From assembly GCF_019972115.1 (NCBI RefSeq), contig NZ_BPFJ01000002.1:496001-560000 (forward strand): a DNA stretch of 64,000 nucleotides, in the 5' to 3' direction. This DNA comes from Sulfurovum sp. TSL6. GTDB lineage: Bacteria; Campylobacterota; Campylobacteria; Campylobacterales; Sulfurovaceae. Below the pieces are notes generated by a model, which was not told the DNA's origin, ran no database searches, and saw only the letters and a list, made by a program, of their open reading frames with translations. Shown here in pieces: positions 45,007-55,046 of the stretch (position 1 is its first letter; each line of letters starts with the position of its first letter). The position numbers and the translations under genes were made by a program.

Positions 45007-46323
45007 ATGAACAGTAAAAAATTACACTTGGTCAGCCTGGGCTGTACCAAAAACCTTGTTGACAGTGAAGTGATGCTTGGCCGCCTTAAAGAGTATGAGA
45101 TCACCGATAACAACACTGAGGCCGATGTCATTATCGTGAACACCTGCGGCTTCATCGATGCGGCAAAAGAAGAGAGTATCAACACTGTACTCAACCTCCA
45201 TGACGAACGTAAAGAGAACTCTATCCTGGTGATGAGCGGATGTCTAAGCGAACGGTACAAAGAAGAACTTCAGGCAGATATGCCAGAGATAGACATCTTT
45301 ACCGGTGTGGGTGACTATGAGAAGATCGATGAGCTCATCGCTTCCAAACAGAGTACCTTCTCTCCGGAAGTCTACCTTGCTACGGAAACCTCTGGAAGGG
45401 TCATTACAGGGTCTAACTACCATGCCTACATCAAGATAGCAGAGGGGTGTAACCAGGCATGTTCTTTTTGTGCGATTCCAAGCTTTAAAGGAAAACTGCA
45501 CTCACGTTCACTCTCGTCCATCATCAAAGAAGTCGAAAATCTTGTTTCTCAAGGGTTTTATGACTTTTCTTTCATCTCACAGGACAGTTCGAGCTACGGA
45601 CGTGACATGGGACTTAAAGATGGCCTTGTAGACCTCATCAAAGGAGTGGAAGCCATAGAGGGTGTCAAGTCTGCACGTATCTTGTACCTCTACCCTAGTA
45701 CTACTACCTTTGATCTTATCGATGCCATTGCTGACTCTGAGGTATTTCAAACCTATTATGATATGCCTATCCAGCATATCGATGATGCGATGCTCAAGGT
45801 CATGAAACGTGGGTTTGGAGAGAAGAAGACCATAGAGCTGCTCGAATACATGAAAAGCAAACCTAATGCCTTTTTACGTACCTCTGTGATCGCAGGACAC
45901 CCTGGTGAAAGCGAAGAGAGCTTTCAGCGCCTGTGTGACTTTATGGAAACCTTCGAGTTTGACAGATTTAACACCTTCCACTACTCCAATGAAGAGACTA
46001 CCGCTGCTTATAACATGGAGCAGGTTGATGAAGAGACGATCGACCAAAGAGCACAGGTGCTTGGAGAGATAGCAGAAAGAAGTACCCTCAAATCGCTTGA
46101 AAAGATGGTCGGGCAAACTGTCACTCTTGTCATCGATGGCGAAAGTGATGAACACGAGTACCTGCTTTCAGCAAGACCACTCATCTGGGCAGTAGACATC
46201 GATGGAGAGATACTCATTAATGATACTTCTGATCTTCCTGTAGAGTACGGAAAAAGATATGAGGCAAAAGTCACAGAGTTAGTGGGTACCCAACTGCTTG
46301 CCACACTCATCAAAGCACTCTAA
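45007..46323 (+). CDS. rimO: Ribosomal protein S12 methylthiotransferase
   Basis: Radical-SAM enzyme that methylthiolates Asp in ribosomal protein S12. The N-terminal MTTase domain has SLGCTKNLVDSEVM and VNTCGFIDAAKEES cysteines. The radical-SAM cluster is CNQACSFCAIPSFKG, and a TRAM domain ends it. The GFIDAAKEES sequence separates RimO from MiaB (a MiaB is at 48802). 438 residues. tilS follows after 7 bases. Confidence 0.95.
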   Translation: MNSKKLHLVSLGCTKNLVDSEVMLGRLKEYEITDNNTEADVIIVNTCGFIDAAKEESINTVLNLHDERKENSILVMSGCLSERYKEELQADMPEIDIFTGVGDYEKIDELIASKQSTFSPEVYLATETSGRVITGSNYHAYIKIAEGCNQACSFCAIPSFKGKLHSRSLSSIIKEVENLVSQGFYDFSFISQDSSSYGRDMGLKDGLVDLIKGVEAIEGVKSARILYLYPSTTTFDLIDAIADSEVFQTYYDMPIQHIDDAMLKVMKRGFGEKKTIELLEYMKSKPNAFLRTSVIAGHPGESEESFQRLCDFMETFEFDRFNTFHYSNEETTAAYNMEQVDEETIDQRAQVLGEIAERSTLKSLEKMVGQTVTLVIDGESDEHEYLLSARPLIWAVDIDGEILINDTSDLPVEYGKRYEAKVTELVGTQLLATLIKAL

Positions 46324-46330
46324 CAAGCCT

Positions 46331-47314
46331 ATGCTCATACCAGATCTCTCACACCTCAAAGGAAAAAAGAATTTATTGGCTTTTTCTGCAGGTGTGGACT
46401 CCTCTGCACTTTTCTTTTTACTCTTAGAGAACGATATCAAATTCGATATCGCCATAGTCAATTATGGTACACGTGAAGCAAGTGACAAAGAAGAGGCACA
46501 TGCAAGAGCCCTTGCTAAAAAACATAAACTCTTCTGCCACAATATTAAAGCACCTGCATTTCACAGCCATTTTGAAAAACAGGCTAGAGACTTTCGCTAT
46601 GAATTTTTTGAATCTCTCATCAGCATAGAGGGTTACGATACCCTGATCACGGCACATCAGCTTAACGATCAGCTGGAATGGCTGCTTATGCGTCTTAGCA
46701 AAGGAGCGGGTTTAAGTGAACTTCTCGGTCTTGAACCTGTCACACAAAAAGCACACTATACACTCATCCGTCCGCTGCTTGCTTACAGTAAAGAAGAGTT
46801 GCTCCAGTATCTGAAAAGTAACGGGCATCCCTATTTTGTGGATAAAAGCAACAATGATGAAAGCTATGAACGCAATAAGTTCAGGAAACAGTTTTCCGAT
46901 GCACTGATAGCTGAATATAAAGAAGGTATCCAACGCAGTATGGATTACTTGAGAAAAGACAAAGAGACACTTGAAAGCGGCTTTGAAACGATCTATAGCA
47001 ACAAGCTGCTGCATATTGTCAAGCTGCATATCCCAACTGCCAAGGTCAAAGCTGCTGACTTGACACTCAAAAAGCTGGGTTATCTCCTCTCTGCTTCTCA
47101 ACGTCAAGAGATAGAAAAAGAATCCTCTTTGGTCATAGGCGGAGAGTGGACTGTAGCCATTCAAGATGACTTGCTCTTCATCGCACCCTACCTCAGAATC
47201 GATATGCCAAAGAAATTTAAAGAGGTGTGCAGGGTTTTAAAAGTACCAGGTAAGATCAGACCCTACCTTTTCAAAGAGCATATAGACCCTTCAGGGCTTT
47301 CTTTCCACAGTTAA
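46331..47314 (+). CDS. tilS: tRNA(Ile)-lysidine synthase
   Basis: Converts C34 to lysidine in tRNA-Ile(CAU) so that it reads AUA. The PP-loop is FSAGVDSSALFF, with Ala where Gly is usual (SGGxDS). ITAHQLNDQLEWLLMRLSKGAG is the HxxxDQ motif region. 327 residues, the short form without the full C-terminal domain. ATG at 46331 is favoured over an upstream start that would overlap rimO. Confidence 0.92.
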   Translation: MLIPDLSHLKGKKNLLAFSAGVDSSALFFLLLENDIKFDIAIVNYGTREASDKEEAHARALAKKHKLFCHNIKAPAFHSHFEKQARDFRYEFFESLISIEGYDTLITAHQLNDQLEWLLMRLSKGAGLSELLGLEPVTQKAHYTLIRPLLAYSKEELLQYLKSNGHPYFVDKSNNDESYERNKFRKQFSDALIAEYKEGIQRSMDYLRKDKETLESGFETIYSNKLLHIVKLHIPTAKVKAADLTLKKLGYLLSASQRQEIEKESSLVIGGEWTVAIQDDLLFIAPYLRIDMPKKFKEVCRVLKVPGKIRPYLFKEHIDPSGLSFHS

Positions 47315-47317
47315 TTG

Positions 47318-48166
47318 TCACTCTAACATATCTTTGGTATCGGCCAAAGGGTGTGCTTTCATGTACTCTTGCATTTTTTTCACGGATCCAAGCTTCGTAT
47401 AGACCTGTGTGGTTGCCATCGTTTCATGCCCGAGCAGTTCACTCACATCTGAGATACGTGCGCCGTTATTGAGCAGATGTGTGGCAAACGAGTGGCGCAG
47501 TTGATGCGGCGTCACTTTCAAGCCCTGTGCTTTAAAAAGTTTTGTAAGGATGTAGCGTAACTGCGCAGCGTTCATAGGCGCAGAGCCTTTTTCAAAGAGG
47601 TACTTTATAGGAGACATTCTTTTTGTATACAAGCTAATGAGTTCTTGTACACTCTCCAACACAGGCAACTCTCTTACCTTGTTTCCTTTACCATGGATCT
47701 GTATCCATCCCCCTTTGATATCCTCAAGTTTGAGATGACTCAGTTCAGAGATCCGCAACCCCAATCCATACAGCATAAAAATAAGCAATTTCTCTTCTAC
47801 ATTGGCATGGTTCAGTACCTCTTCAATATATCTCTCTTCTATGGGCTTAGGAAGGCTTTGAGGTACCTTTATAGACTCATCTCCGATAAGTTTGATACGC
47901 AGTTGACACTGCTCTTCCAAATATTTTGAAAAAGAGTGTACAGCAGAGAGCTTTTTTACGATAGTTTTTTTATGGTTTCTAACGATTTGAAGACGAAAAG
48001 GGGTAAGATCCAAGACGATGAAGCCATCTTCTTCATAGACATGGCTCTTTTCAAGCATTTGCCTCAAAACTATCTCATATGTTACTATGGAAGTTTCAGA
48101 ATAACCTCTTACATCCAATAGATAATTCAAAAACTCCTCGGATGCCTCTTGAAGTTTAGATTTCAT
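47318..48166 (-). CDS. Tyrosine recombinase, Xer family
   Basis: A 282-residue site-specific recombinase with the catalytic set Arg (GLGLRISELSHL), Lys (HGKGNKVRELPV), HxxR (TPHQLRHSFATHLL), His and Tyr (LGHETMATTQVYTKL). An N-terminal SAM-like core-binding domain is present. It is probably the chromosome-dimer resolvase, as Campylobacterota use one Xer protein (XerH), but it is shorter than Helicobacter XerH; no dif site was found in this window. Last gene of the nuclease-miaB-DUF374-xer unit. Confidence 0.88.
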   Translation of the reverse strand: MKSKLQEASEEFLNYLLDVRGYSETSIVTYEIVLRQMLEKSHVYEEDGFIVLDLTPFRLQIVRNHKKTIVKKLSAVHSFSKYLEEQCQLRIKLIGDESIKVPQSLPKPIEERYIEEVLNHANVEEKLLIFMLYGLGLRISELSHLKLEDIKGGWIQIHGKGNKVRELPVLESVQELISLYTKRMSPIKYLFEKGSAPMNAAQLRYILTKLFKAQGLKVTPHQLRHSFATHLLNNGARISDVSELLGHETMATTQVYTKLGSVKKMQEYMKAHPLADTKDMLE

Positions 48167-48169
48167 CTT

Positions 48170-48793
48170 TTAGTGCACCGTATGTGCCAACATTTTGTTT
48201 CTAAGAAATGTTCTGGCTTCATCGAACTCCATGCCTTCAAGAGAGATATTTTCCAAATAAAAATTGATCGTGCTGAAAGGTTTGGGAATCACAAATTTAT
48301 CCCAACTGCCAAGTTGCCAGTATGACTCGGGGATATAGTTCACTATCAATACAGGTGCCTTGGCTTTATGTGCCAATGCGATAGCCCCATCTCCAATAGT
48401 ATGTCTTGGCCCTCTAGGACCATCAGGTGTGACCAGGAGGTCATCCCCTTTTTTCAATGCTCTGAATGCTTCTAAGAGCACTTGTGCAGCTCCACGACTG
48501 CTTGAACCTCTTAAAGGCGATATAGAGAAGTACATTAGCATCCTTGCGATCATCTCACCATCAAAATGCCTGGAGATGATCCCGGAAGCCAACTGTCTTT
48601 TGTGAAAATACCGATAGGCTTGCGGAGACATGAGAAGTTCACCATGCCAACAGACAACGATAGACTGTTCCTGGCTTATCTCCTCTGCAATATGAAAGTT
48701 TTTCTTTGAAGTGTGCCAGAAGAAACGCATCAGTAGATAGCCCAGTGGGGGGACTATGACTTGAGCAATGCTTCGTGATAGTGTTTTAAACAT
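48170..48793 (-). CDS. DUF374 lysophospholipid-acyltransferase-like protein
   Basis: A 207-residue membrane-associated protein of the DUF374 group. VVCWHGELL, SRHFDGEMIARML, LRGSSSRGAAQVLLEAFRAL and LLVTPDGPRGPRH replace the HX4D and other acyltransferase blocks. It is thought to act on lipid A or phospholipid acylation, but substrate is unknown. It sits between miaB and xer, an order like HP0269-HP0270. Confidence 0.85.
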   Translation of the reverse strand: MFKTLSRSIAQVIVPPLGYLLMRFFWHTSKKNFHIAEEISQEQSIVVCWHGELLMSPQAYRYFHKRQLASGIISRHFDGEMIARMLMYFSISPLRGSSSRGAAQVLLEAFRALKKGDDLLVTPDGPRGPRHTIGDGAIALAHKAKAPVLIVNYIPESYWQLGSWDKFVIPKPFSTINFYLENISLEGMEFDEARTFLRNKMLAHTVH

Positions 48794-48801
48794 TGGGTAT
48801 C

Positions 48802-50100
48802 CTAAACAAGTACTCCATCAAGAGCACCCCGAGAGGTTTTAGTCACTTTGACATCTACTATTTTACCTAAAAGCTCTTCACTTCCCTGAACAAAGAAGAG
48901 TTTACCATCATCTGAACGTCCAGAAACCCTTCCGTTAGGTTTGAGTTCATCAAAATAGACTTTATGCACTGTACCTAACTGGGCATCCATGATCTCATCC
49001 AGGATTTCTGTATGTCTTGCCTGAAGACGGGTTAATCTCTCTCCTGCTACAGCGCTGTCGATTTGATTGTCAAACTCTGCTGCTTCTGTATGCGGACGAG
49101 GAGAGTACTTAAATGAGAACATCTGCTCAAAACGTACTTTTTCCAGTACATCCATCGTATCTTCAAAGTCTGCATCACTTTCACCCGGAAATCCAACGAT
49201 AATATCTGTAGAGATAGTTGCTTCAGGACACAGTGTACGTATCTTTTCACAGCGGTTCAGGAAGTTCTCTTTGGTATAGCCTCTTTTCATATCTTTCAGC
49301 AGTGAAGTGGATCCGCTTTGCAAAGGTACATGTATCTGTTTACATATCTTAGGATTAGAGACGAACTCTTGGATGAACGCATCATCCATATGTAAAGGGT
49401 GTGGAGAGGTAAATCGTATACGTTCCAAACCTTCTATCTTAGAGATCTTTTGCAACAACTGTGTAAAGTCACAACGCTCTTCAGAGGATCCAAATCGTCT
49501 TCCGTAATTGTTGACATTCTGTCCAAGAAGCATCACTTCCTTTGCCCCGGTAGCGACTGCCTTTTTGATCTCCTGTACAATAAGGTCAGAAGGGATAGAT
49601 ATCTCATCTCCACGTGTTGCCGGTACGATACAGAAGGTACAGGACTTATCGCATCCTATGGAGATATTGACCATGGCTTTAAACGGATTGCTTCTGTATT
49701 CACCAAAGGCATAGGTACTTTCATCAAAGTCTGTACTGACCTCTACTGCATGTTTTTTATTGACCACTTCAGTGATCTTCGATACATTTCTTGCGCCCAG
49801 TACAAAATCCACCGAAGGTGCGCGTTTAATGATCTCATCTCCTAAATGGGATGCGGTACATCCTGTCACACCTATCTTGGCGGAAGATTTTTTATGCTTG
49901 TTAAAGACACCGATCTCTGAAAAAAGTTTTGCTACAGGCTTTTCTCTTACAGAACAGGTATTTATAATGATAAGATCAGCATCTTTTAGATTTTCAGTGA
50001 TTTCGTAGGATTCTTTTTGGTTCAGTTCTGCGATCATATGTTCACTGTCACGAACATTCATCGCACAACCAAGTGTTTCTATAAATAATTTTTTACTCAA
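48802..50100 (-). CDS. miaB: tRNA-2-methylthio-N6-dimethylallyladenosine synthase
   Basis: Radical-SAM methylthiotransferase that completes ms2i6A37 in tRNA. Cysteines in [13 protein letters not shown] and [14 protein letters not shown], the radical-SAM [15 protein letters not shown] and a TRAM domain near the end. 432 residues. Second in the operon headed by the HP0268-like gene, with a hairpin pair in the 84-bp gap before it. Confidence 0.95.
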   Translation of the reverse strand: MSKKLFIETLGCAMNVRDSEHMIAELNQKESYEITENLKDADLIIINTCSVREKPVAKLFSEIGVFNKHKKSSAKIGVTGCTASHLGDEIIKRAPSVDFVLGARNVSKITEVVNKKHAVEVSTDFDESTYAFGEYRSNPFKAMVNISIGCDKSCTFCIVPATRGDEISIPSDLIVQEIKKAVATGAKEVMLLGQNVNNYGRRFGSSEERCDFTQLLQKISKIEGLERIRFTSPHPLHMDDAFIQEFVSNPKICKQIHVPLQSGSTSLLKDMKRGYTKENFLNRCEKIRTLCPEATISTDIIVGFPGESDADFEDTMDVLEKVRFEQMFSFKYSPRPHTEAAEFDNQIDSAVAGERLTRLQARHTEILDEIMDAQLGTVHKVYFDELKPNGRVSGRSDDGKLFFVQGSEELLGKIVDVKVTKTSRGALDGVLV

Positions 50101-50123
50101 ATGTTATCTCTTCTTTAATGGGG

Positions 50124-50182
50124 TAGTTTTTTGAACTTTAGTTCAAAAAACTATGCTGGCGCCAAGCCTGCTTTAGAAGCAG
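50124..50182 (-). repeat. Strong stem-loops between HP0268-like gene and miaB
   Basis: TAGTTTTTTGAAC (50124-50136) and GTTCAAAAAACTA (50141-50153) form a perfect 13-bp stem with loop TTTA. CTGCTT/AAGCAG (50168-50182) forms a second stem. The block AAGCAGTCTTATGCGA recurs nearly at 52693. Likely a terminator or processing site that lowers miaB expression relative to the nuclease. Confidence 0.6.
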
Positions 50183-50184
50183 TC

Positions 50185-50424
50185 TTATGCGATAATATGT
50201 ACTTCGTAGATATATTCATTTTCATCAAGTCCGTACTTGACTTCTCTCATATATACAGAGAAACCTTTTTCTTCAAAATATTCGATCAACTCTTTCAGCT
50301 CTTTATGCGAGTTATCTTTATCAAAATAAAATATAGATTTATTCGCTAGCTCGTCTTCTAATTTTTGTAAATCGATCGTCTTTGGTTTCGCTTTAAGTGT
50401 TGTTCTAGCAAGTTTTAATTTCAT
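50185..50424 (-). CDS. HP0268-family small nuclease
   Basis: A 79-residue protein that resembles Helicobacter HP0268, reported as a nicking endonuclease and purine-specific ribonuclease: MKLKLARTTLKAKPKTIDL, KSIFYFDKDNSHKELKELIEYFEEKGFSVY and YEVHII. Order before miaB is the same as in Helicobacter. Activity here is inferred. Confidence 0.82.
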   Translation of the reverse strand: MKLKLARTTLKAKPKTIDLQKLEDELANKSIFYFDKDNSHKELKELIEYFEEKGFSVYMREVKYGLDENEYIYEVHIIA

Positions 50425-50517
50425 CTATGTTTACCTTTTAATTATATTATTTATTCTTCCGCTTTATGTAAGAATTATACTTTATTTTCTGTAAAGCTTT
50501 GGTTAGCTATAATATTC

Positions 50518-50523
50518 CACTTC
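50518..50523 (+). promoter_or_regulatory. -10 box for nusA
   Basis: TATAAT (preceded by TAGC) 101 bases before nusA, giving a long leader. Confidence 0.45.
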
Positions 50524-50624
50524 AAAAACAACACCCCCCAAGACGTTATTAACACTGTTATGTTACCTCTTGTAGCGGTATATTGTATTGATTATTAAAA
50601 CATTTATGAAATTAGGAAATAATT

Positions 50625-51788
50625 ATGGAAAAAATATTAGACATCATAGAAGCCATTGCACATGAAAAAAATATCTCTAAAGAGCATGCATTAGATGCTT
50701 TCAAAGAGGCTTTGATCAACACGGCTAAGAAACTAACAAGCTTTACAAGTACCTTTGAAGTTACTATAAACAATGATACAAAAACCTACTCTGTCTATAA
50801 AGTCATTACTGTTGTAGCTGATGATGATGAACAACTTTTTGTAGAGGTCGGAAAAGATGACAACAAACAAAAAATTGAATCAGATAGCTTTATTTCTCTT
50901 TCCGAAGCAAAAGAGTTTGATGATTCTTTAGAATTGGGAGATCAACTTAAAGAAGAGTTTATTCTCGAAGAACATGGACGTACAGCCTCAGCAAACCTTT
51001 TTAGAGAGCTTGAATACCATGTGCAAAGACGTATCGAACAAGATCTCTTTGAAAAATATAGAGAAAAAGTAGGTACGGTGATGCTAGGTACAGTGAACCG
51101 TGTTGATGCAGAGGAGAACACTCATGTTGAGATCGGTGAACTTAAAGGGATTCTTACACAGAGAAACCGTATCAAAGGTGAGAAGTTTAAACGTGGAGAC
51201 TCTATCCGTGCACTTCTAAGATATGTAAGTGTTGACCCTGAGTATGGTCTTTTCCTAGAACTCACAAGAACTTCACCTAAGTTCCTTGAAGCCCTTATGG
51301 CAAGTGAAGTACCGGAAATTGATGATGGCGTAGTAGAGATCGTAGCTGCAGCAAGAATCCCGGGAGAAAGAGCAAAAATAGCACTGAAGACAGAGCAGAT
51401 GAATGTGGATCCTATCGGTGCAGCTGTGGGTGTTAAAGGTGTACGTATCAATGCAGTAAGTGAAGAACTTAATGGTGAAAATATCGACTGTATTGAATTT
51501 TCACCTATCCCTGAAGTTTTCGTTACACGTGCATTAAGTCCTGCCATTTCTCAGAGTATCAAAGTAGATGCTGATGAGAAAAAAGCTGTTGTCAACATTA
51601 CAGGTGATCAAAAAGCAAAAGCGATCGGTAAATCTGGAATTAATATCCGCCTAGCCTCTATGCTTACAGGATATACCATAGAATTAAACGAAATTGAAGG
51701 GGTAACAGAAAGACAAGTAGATAGTTCAGAAACTACTGAAGCAGCAAAAACGACTGATACCTCAGCACTAGAGGATCTCTTTAAATAA
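50625..51788 (+). CDS. nusA: Transcription termination/antitermination factor NusA
   Basis: RNA-polymerase-binding factor for pausing and termination. N-terminal domain (1-120) is followed by S1 (VGTVMLGTVNRVDAEENTHVEIGE), then KH1 and KH2 (RIPGERAKIAL, VGAAVGVKGVRINAVSEELNGENID and AIGKSGINIRLASMLTGYTIEL). 387 residues, without the acidic repeats of E. coli. It is not in the usual rimP-nusA-infB operon here. Confidence 0.95.
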   Translation: MEKILDIIEAIAHEKNISKEHALDAFKEALINTAKKLTSFTSTFEVTINNDTKTYSVYKVITVVADDDEQLFVEVGKDDNKQKIESDSFISLSEAKEFDDSLELGDQLKEEFILEEHGRTASANLFRELEYHVQRRIEQDLFEKYREKVGTVMLGTVNRVDAEENTHVEIGELKGILTQRNRIKGEKFKRGDSIRALLRYVSVDPEYGLFLELTRTSPKFLEALMASEVPEIDDGVVEIVAAARIPGERAKIALKTEQMNVDPIGAAVGVKGVRINAVSEELNGENIDCIEFSPIPEVFVTRALSPAISQSIKVDADEKKAVVNITGDQKAKAIGKSGINIRLASMLTGYTIELNEIEGVTERQVDSSETTEAAKTTDTSALEDLFK

Positions 51789-51810
51789 AACGATGAACTA
51801 AAAGCGAGTC

Positions 51811-51858
51811 ATCCTCGGACTTGCACCCCAAGGGCATTTCCTCCGGGCACCCGAGGAT
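51811..51858. repeat. Inverted repeat after nusA
   Basis: ATCCTCGG (51811-51818) and CCGAGGAT (51851-51858) are perfect complements, with further pairing of GCACCC and GGGC within. It ends 31 bases before the REP-like palindrome at 51889. It may terminate nusA. Confidence 0.55.
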
Positions 51859-51888
51859 CCATAGCTATTGAGAATATTAAATTGATAG

Positions 51889-51911
51889 ATTCCCGTGTCA
51901 GGTACGAGAAT
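51889..51911. repeat. REP-like palindrome, copy 3
   Basis: ATTCCCGT (51889-51896), spacer GTCAGGT, ACGAGAAT (51904-51911): one mismatch in the stem. It shares TCAGGTAC with copy 2. Confidence 0.55.
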
Positions 51912-51923
51912 GATGAAAGAAAA

Positions 51924-52613
51924 CTAAGCTAGGATCATCTCGGAAAAACTCTCTGCATCCAAAGAAGCAGATCCTACTAAAACACCATCCACACCGCGAA
52001 TAGCAGTGATCTCTTTAATGTTTGTTGTCTTAACACTGCCTCCATAGAGTAGTGGCTTTTGTACGGTTTGTTTTAATGCTTGATGCGTAGTTGCTATCTC
52101 TTCAACCGTAGCAGATCTTCCTGTTCCTATAGCCCAGATGGGTTCGTAGGCAACGATAAGATTTTTATAGCTGATATCAATACCGTCAAACTGTGCGAGC
52201 AGATACTCCATTACAGCTTCGTCACCCTTTTCTCTTATCTCAAGCGGTTCGCCGATACAGTAGAGTATTTCATACCCCTGTTCTTTAAAAAATGCAAATT
52301 TTTGTGCTACTTTTTCTTGAGACTCACCTAAATGTTCTCGTCTTTCACTGTGTCCGATGAGTATGGTTTTAATGTCAAATTCTTCAAGTTGCTCTGTGCC
52401 TATTTCTCCGGTAAATGCACCGTTTTGTATAGGATAAGCATTTTGTGCACCGATAGTAAAATCACCCTCATACTTGCCTAAAGCTGTTGCAGGAGGAAAG
52501 ATATAGACTTGGTCTTCAGGTTTTTTTGCAAGCAACTTTTTATGCAATACGTCAATGTATTGTTCTGTTGATGCTCTGGTATGATTCGTTTTAAAGTTTG
52601 CTGCAAAAATCAT
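51924..52613 (-). CDS. tpiA: Triosephosphate isomerase
   Basis: TIM-barrel enzyme of glycolysis/gluconeogenesis. Lys12-region NFKTN, catalytic His in IGHSERRE, Glu in VAYEPIWAIGTG and the phosphate-binding YGGSV. 229 residues, slightly short, as in Campylobacterota. It follows gap and pgk but is split from pgk by 173 bp with several hairpins. Confidence 0.95.
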   Translation of the reverse strand: MIFAANFKTNHTRASTEQYIDVLHKKLLAKKPEDQVYIFPPATALGKYEGDFTIGAQNAYPIQNGAFTGEIGTEQLEEFDIKTILIGHSERREHLGESQEKVAQKFAFFKEQGYEILYCIGEPLEIREKGDEAVMEYLLAQFDGIDISYKNLIVAYEPIWAIGTGRSATVEEIATTHQALKQTVQKPLLYGGSVKTTNIKEITAIRGVDGVLVGSASLDAESFSEMILA

Positions 52614-52786
52614 AAAATTCCTTTTTTATTTTTCAATGCGATCAATCGCATGAACCTGCTGTTGACAAGTAACTAAATTATAGTGCAAGTGAGGCACTAA
52701 ATGCCGAATCGTAAGCAGTCTTAGCGACAGTGTAGTTTTTGGAGCTTTGCTCTAATAGCAGGCTGCAAAAATCAATCAAAATCCTT
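52614..52786. other. Hairpin-rich gap between pgk and tpiA
   Basis: Holds ATGCGA/TCGCAT (52636-52651), TAGTGC/GCACTA (52681-52699) and the block AAGCAGTCTTAGCGA at 52693-52707 that recurs at 50177. It probably separates tpiA expression from pgk. No gene is seen. Confidence 0.5.
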
Positions 52787-53977
52787 TTACTGAAGTGCTT
52801 CCAGACCCGGCAAAGAATCACCTTCTATCAATTTCAGGCTTGCGCCACCACCTGTACTTACGAAGGTCATCTCATCTGCATCACCGGCACGTTGTGTCAC
52901 ATCGGCAGTGTCTCCACCCCCTACGATCGTCGTTGCATGTGTTTGTGCAATGTTGTTTGACATGGCGAAACTACCTTTTGAATATTTGTCCATCTCATAA
53001 ACTCCCATAGGACCGTTCCATATGATCGTTTGTGCATCATTGAGTGCTTCACGGAAAAGCCTTGAGGATGCAGGACCTATATCCAGTCCCATCCAACCGA
53101 CTGGTATCTCTTGTATAGGGAGGAATTTCACTGTCGTCTTCTCTGAAAACTCTGGTGCCACCACGACGTCAACCGGTAAATAGAATTTGACCCCCAGCTC
53201 TTTGGCTTTGGTCATAATGCCTTTTGCTTCATCCAACAGATCATCTTCAACCAATGAATCACCTACTTCATACCCTTGTGCCTTAAGAAAAGTAAATGCC
53301 ATTCCACCACCTATGATGATCTTGTCTACTTTATTAATAAGGTTTGTCAATGCTTGGAGTTTACCGGATACCTTAGAACCACCAACCACTGCAATAAAGG
53401 GACGAACAGGGTTTTCAAGTACTTTAGAAAAGAAATTGATCTCTTTGCTCATAAGAAAACCTGCTGCTTTATGGTCGGTGTCAAAGAATTTGGTGATCGC
53501 ATCGATAGAAGCATGTTTTCTATGACAAGCACCAAATGCATCATTGATGTAAAACTCTGCAAAATTTGCCAGCTGCTCTGAAAATGCCATATCATTTTCC
53601 GTTTCACCTGCTTCATAACGAAGATTTTCAAGTAAAAGTACATCACCCTCTTTCAGTGTCGCTGCTTTGGCTTTAGCATCTTCACCCACAACATCTTCTG
53701 CCATAAAGATATCATTATCCATTTTGAGTAATGTACGCAGTCTTTTTGCTATAGGTGCCAATGAGTACTTCTCTTCATACTTCCCGGGTTCTGGTCTTTC
53801 ATAATGGGAAGCAAGAATAAGTTTACAATCTCTGTCTATACAATAACGGATGGTCGCCAAAGCAGAACGTATACGTCTGTCATCTGTAATGTTCCCAAAT
53901 TCATCTTTAGGTACATTAAAATCACATCTTATAAAAACTCTTTTACCGTCAATATTTAAATCTTTTAATGTTTTCAT
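52787..53977 (-). CDS. pgk: Phosphoglycerate kinase
   Basis: Substrate-level ATP-forming kinase. [52 protein letters not shown] and the C-terminal GGGDTAD are all present. 396 residues. It follows gap by 12 bases. Confidence 0.97.
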   Translation of the reverse strand: MKTLKDLNIDGKRVFIRCDFNVPKDEFGNITDDRRIRSALATIRYCIDRDCKLILASHYERPEPGKYEEKYSLAPIAKRLRTLLKMDNDIFMAEDVVGEDAKAKAATLKEGDVLLLENLRYEAGETENDMAFSEQLANFAEFYINDAFGACHRKHASIDAITKFFDTDHKAAGFLMSKEINFFSKVLENPVRPFIAVVGGSKVSGKLQALTNLINKVDKIIIGGGMAFTFLKAQGYEVGDSLVEDDLLDEAKGIMTKAKELGVKFYLPVDVVVAPEFSEKTTVKFLPIQEIPVGWMGLDIGPASSRLFREALNDAQTIIWNGPMGVYEMDKYSKGSFAMSNNIAQTHATTIVGGGDTADVTQRAGDADEMTFVSTGGGASLKLIEGDSLPGLEALQ

Positions 53978-53989
53978 CTATTCCCTGTC

Positions 53990-54985
53990 TTACTTTTTAC
54001 TTACATGTACTGCCATATCTACCAAACGGCGAGAGTATCCCCACTCATTGTCATACCAGGAGAGTACTTTTACCATGTTGTCTCCTATGACCTGGATCGT
54101 ATCGAGTGGCACGACTGCACTTAACTCTTCGCCCACAAAATCTTGAGAAACACGGTACTCTTCATCCACACCTAAAATACCTTTGTGTGAACCTTCACTG
54201 GCCGTTTTAAATGCGGCTTGTATCTCATCAACAGTCACGTTTGTGTTGAGTGTGACAGTCAAATCGACCATAGAGACATCCGGTGTTGGTACTCTTATTG
54301 CCTGTCCGTTTATCTTGCCTGTAAGATTTGGCAGCACTTTAGAGATGGCTTTAGCTGCACCTGTTGTCGTAGGTACCAGGTTTGTTGCCCCAGAACGTCC
54401 TTTTCTCGGATCTTTTTTATGTTTTGCATCCAGGATAGGCTGTGAAGAGGTATAGGAGTGGATCGTGGTCATCAAACCTTTCTCTATACCAAATGCATCA
54501 TCCAAAACTTTTGCTACAGGAGCTAGTCCATTGGTCGTACAGCTTGCATTTGAAATGATAGTTTCACCTGCATAATCATCTGCATTGGCTCCAAGTACGA
54601 ATGTCGCTGTATCATCTTTTGCCGGTGCAGAAAAAAGTACTTTCTTTACACCATTGTCCAAATAAGGCTGTACACTCTCTGCCGTTAAAAATGCACCGGT
54701 ACATTCCAACACAAGGTCCGCACCGCAAGAGGCAAAATCCAGCTTAGAGAGGTCACGTTCAGCAAAGATCTTTGCTTTAGTCCCGCCGATATTCAGATAT
54801 CCGTTGGCTACACTGACATCATTATGTCTTCCATGGACAGAGTCATATTTTAGGTTGTATTGGATCATCTCATCTGTACCAGAAGCATTCACTGCAACAA
54901 GTTCAATGTCATCTCTATCTGCAATAATACGCGCCACACATCTACCGATTCTTCCAAGTCCGTTAATTGCTACTTTTACAGCCAT
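53990..54985 (-). CDS. gap: Glyceraldehyde-3-phosphate dehydrogenase
   Basis: Type I GAPDH: INGLGRIGR, catalytic Cys in SNASCTTNGLAPVAK, and the C-terminal WYDNEWGYSRRLVD. 331 residues. First of gap-pgk. Its ribosome-binding site AAGGG is clear. Confidence 0.97.
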   Translation of the reverse strand: MAVKVAINGLGRIGRCVARIIADRDDIELVAVNASGTDEMIQYNLKYDSVHGRHNDVSVANGYLNIGGTKAKIFAERDLSKLDFASCGADLVLECTGAFLTAESVQPYLDNGVKKVLFSAPAKDDTATFVLGANADDYAGETIISNASCTTNGLAPVAKVLDDAFGIEKGLMTTIHSYTSSQPILDAKHKKDPRKGRSGATNLVPTTTGAAKAISKVLPNLTGKINGQAIRVPTPDVSMVDLTVTLNTNVTVDEIQAAFKTASEGSHKGILGVDEEYRVSQDFVGEELSAVVPLDTIQVIGDNMVKVLSWYDNEWGYSRRLVDMAVHVSKK

Positions 54986-55046
54986 ACTTTACCCTTATGA
55001 TTATTATGCTAAAATTACGCAATTTTACAGTAAATGAGGTTAGTAT

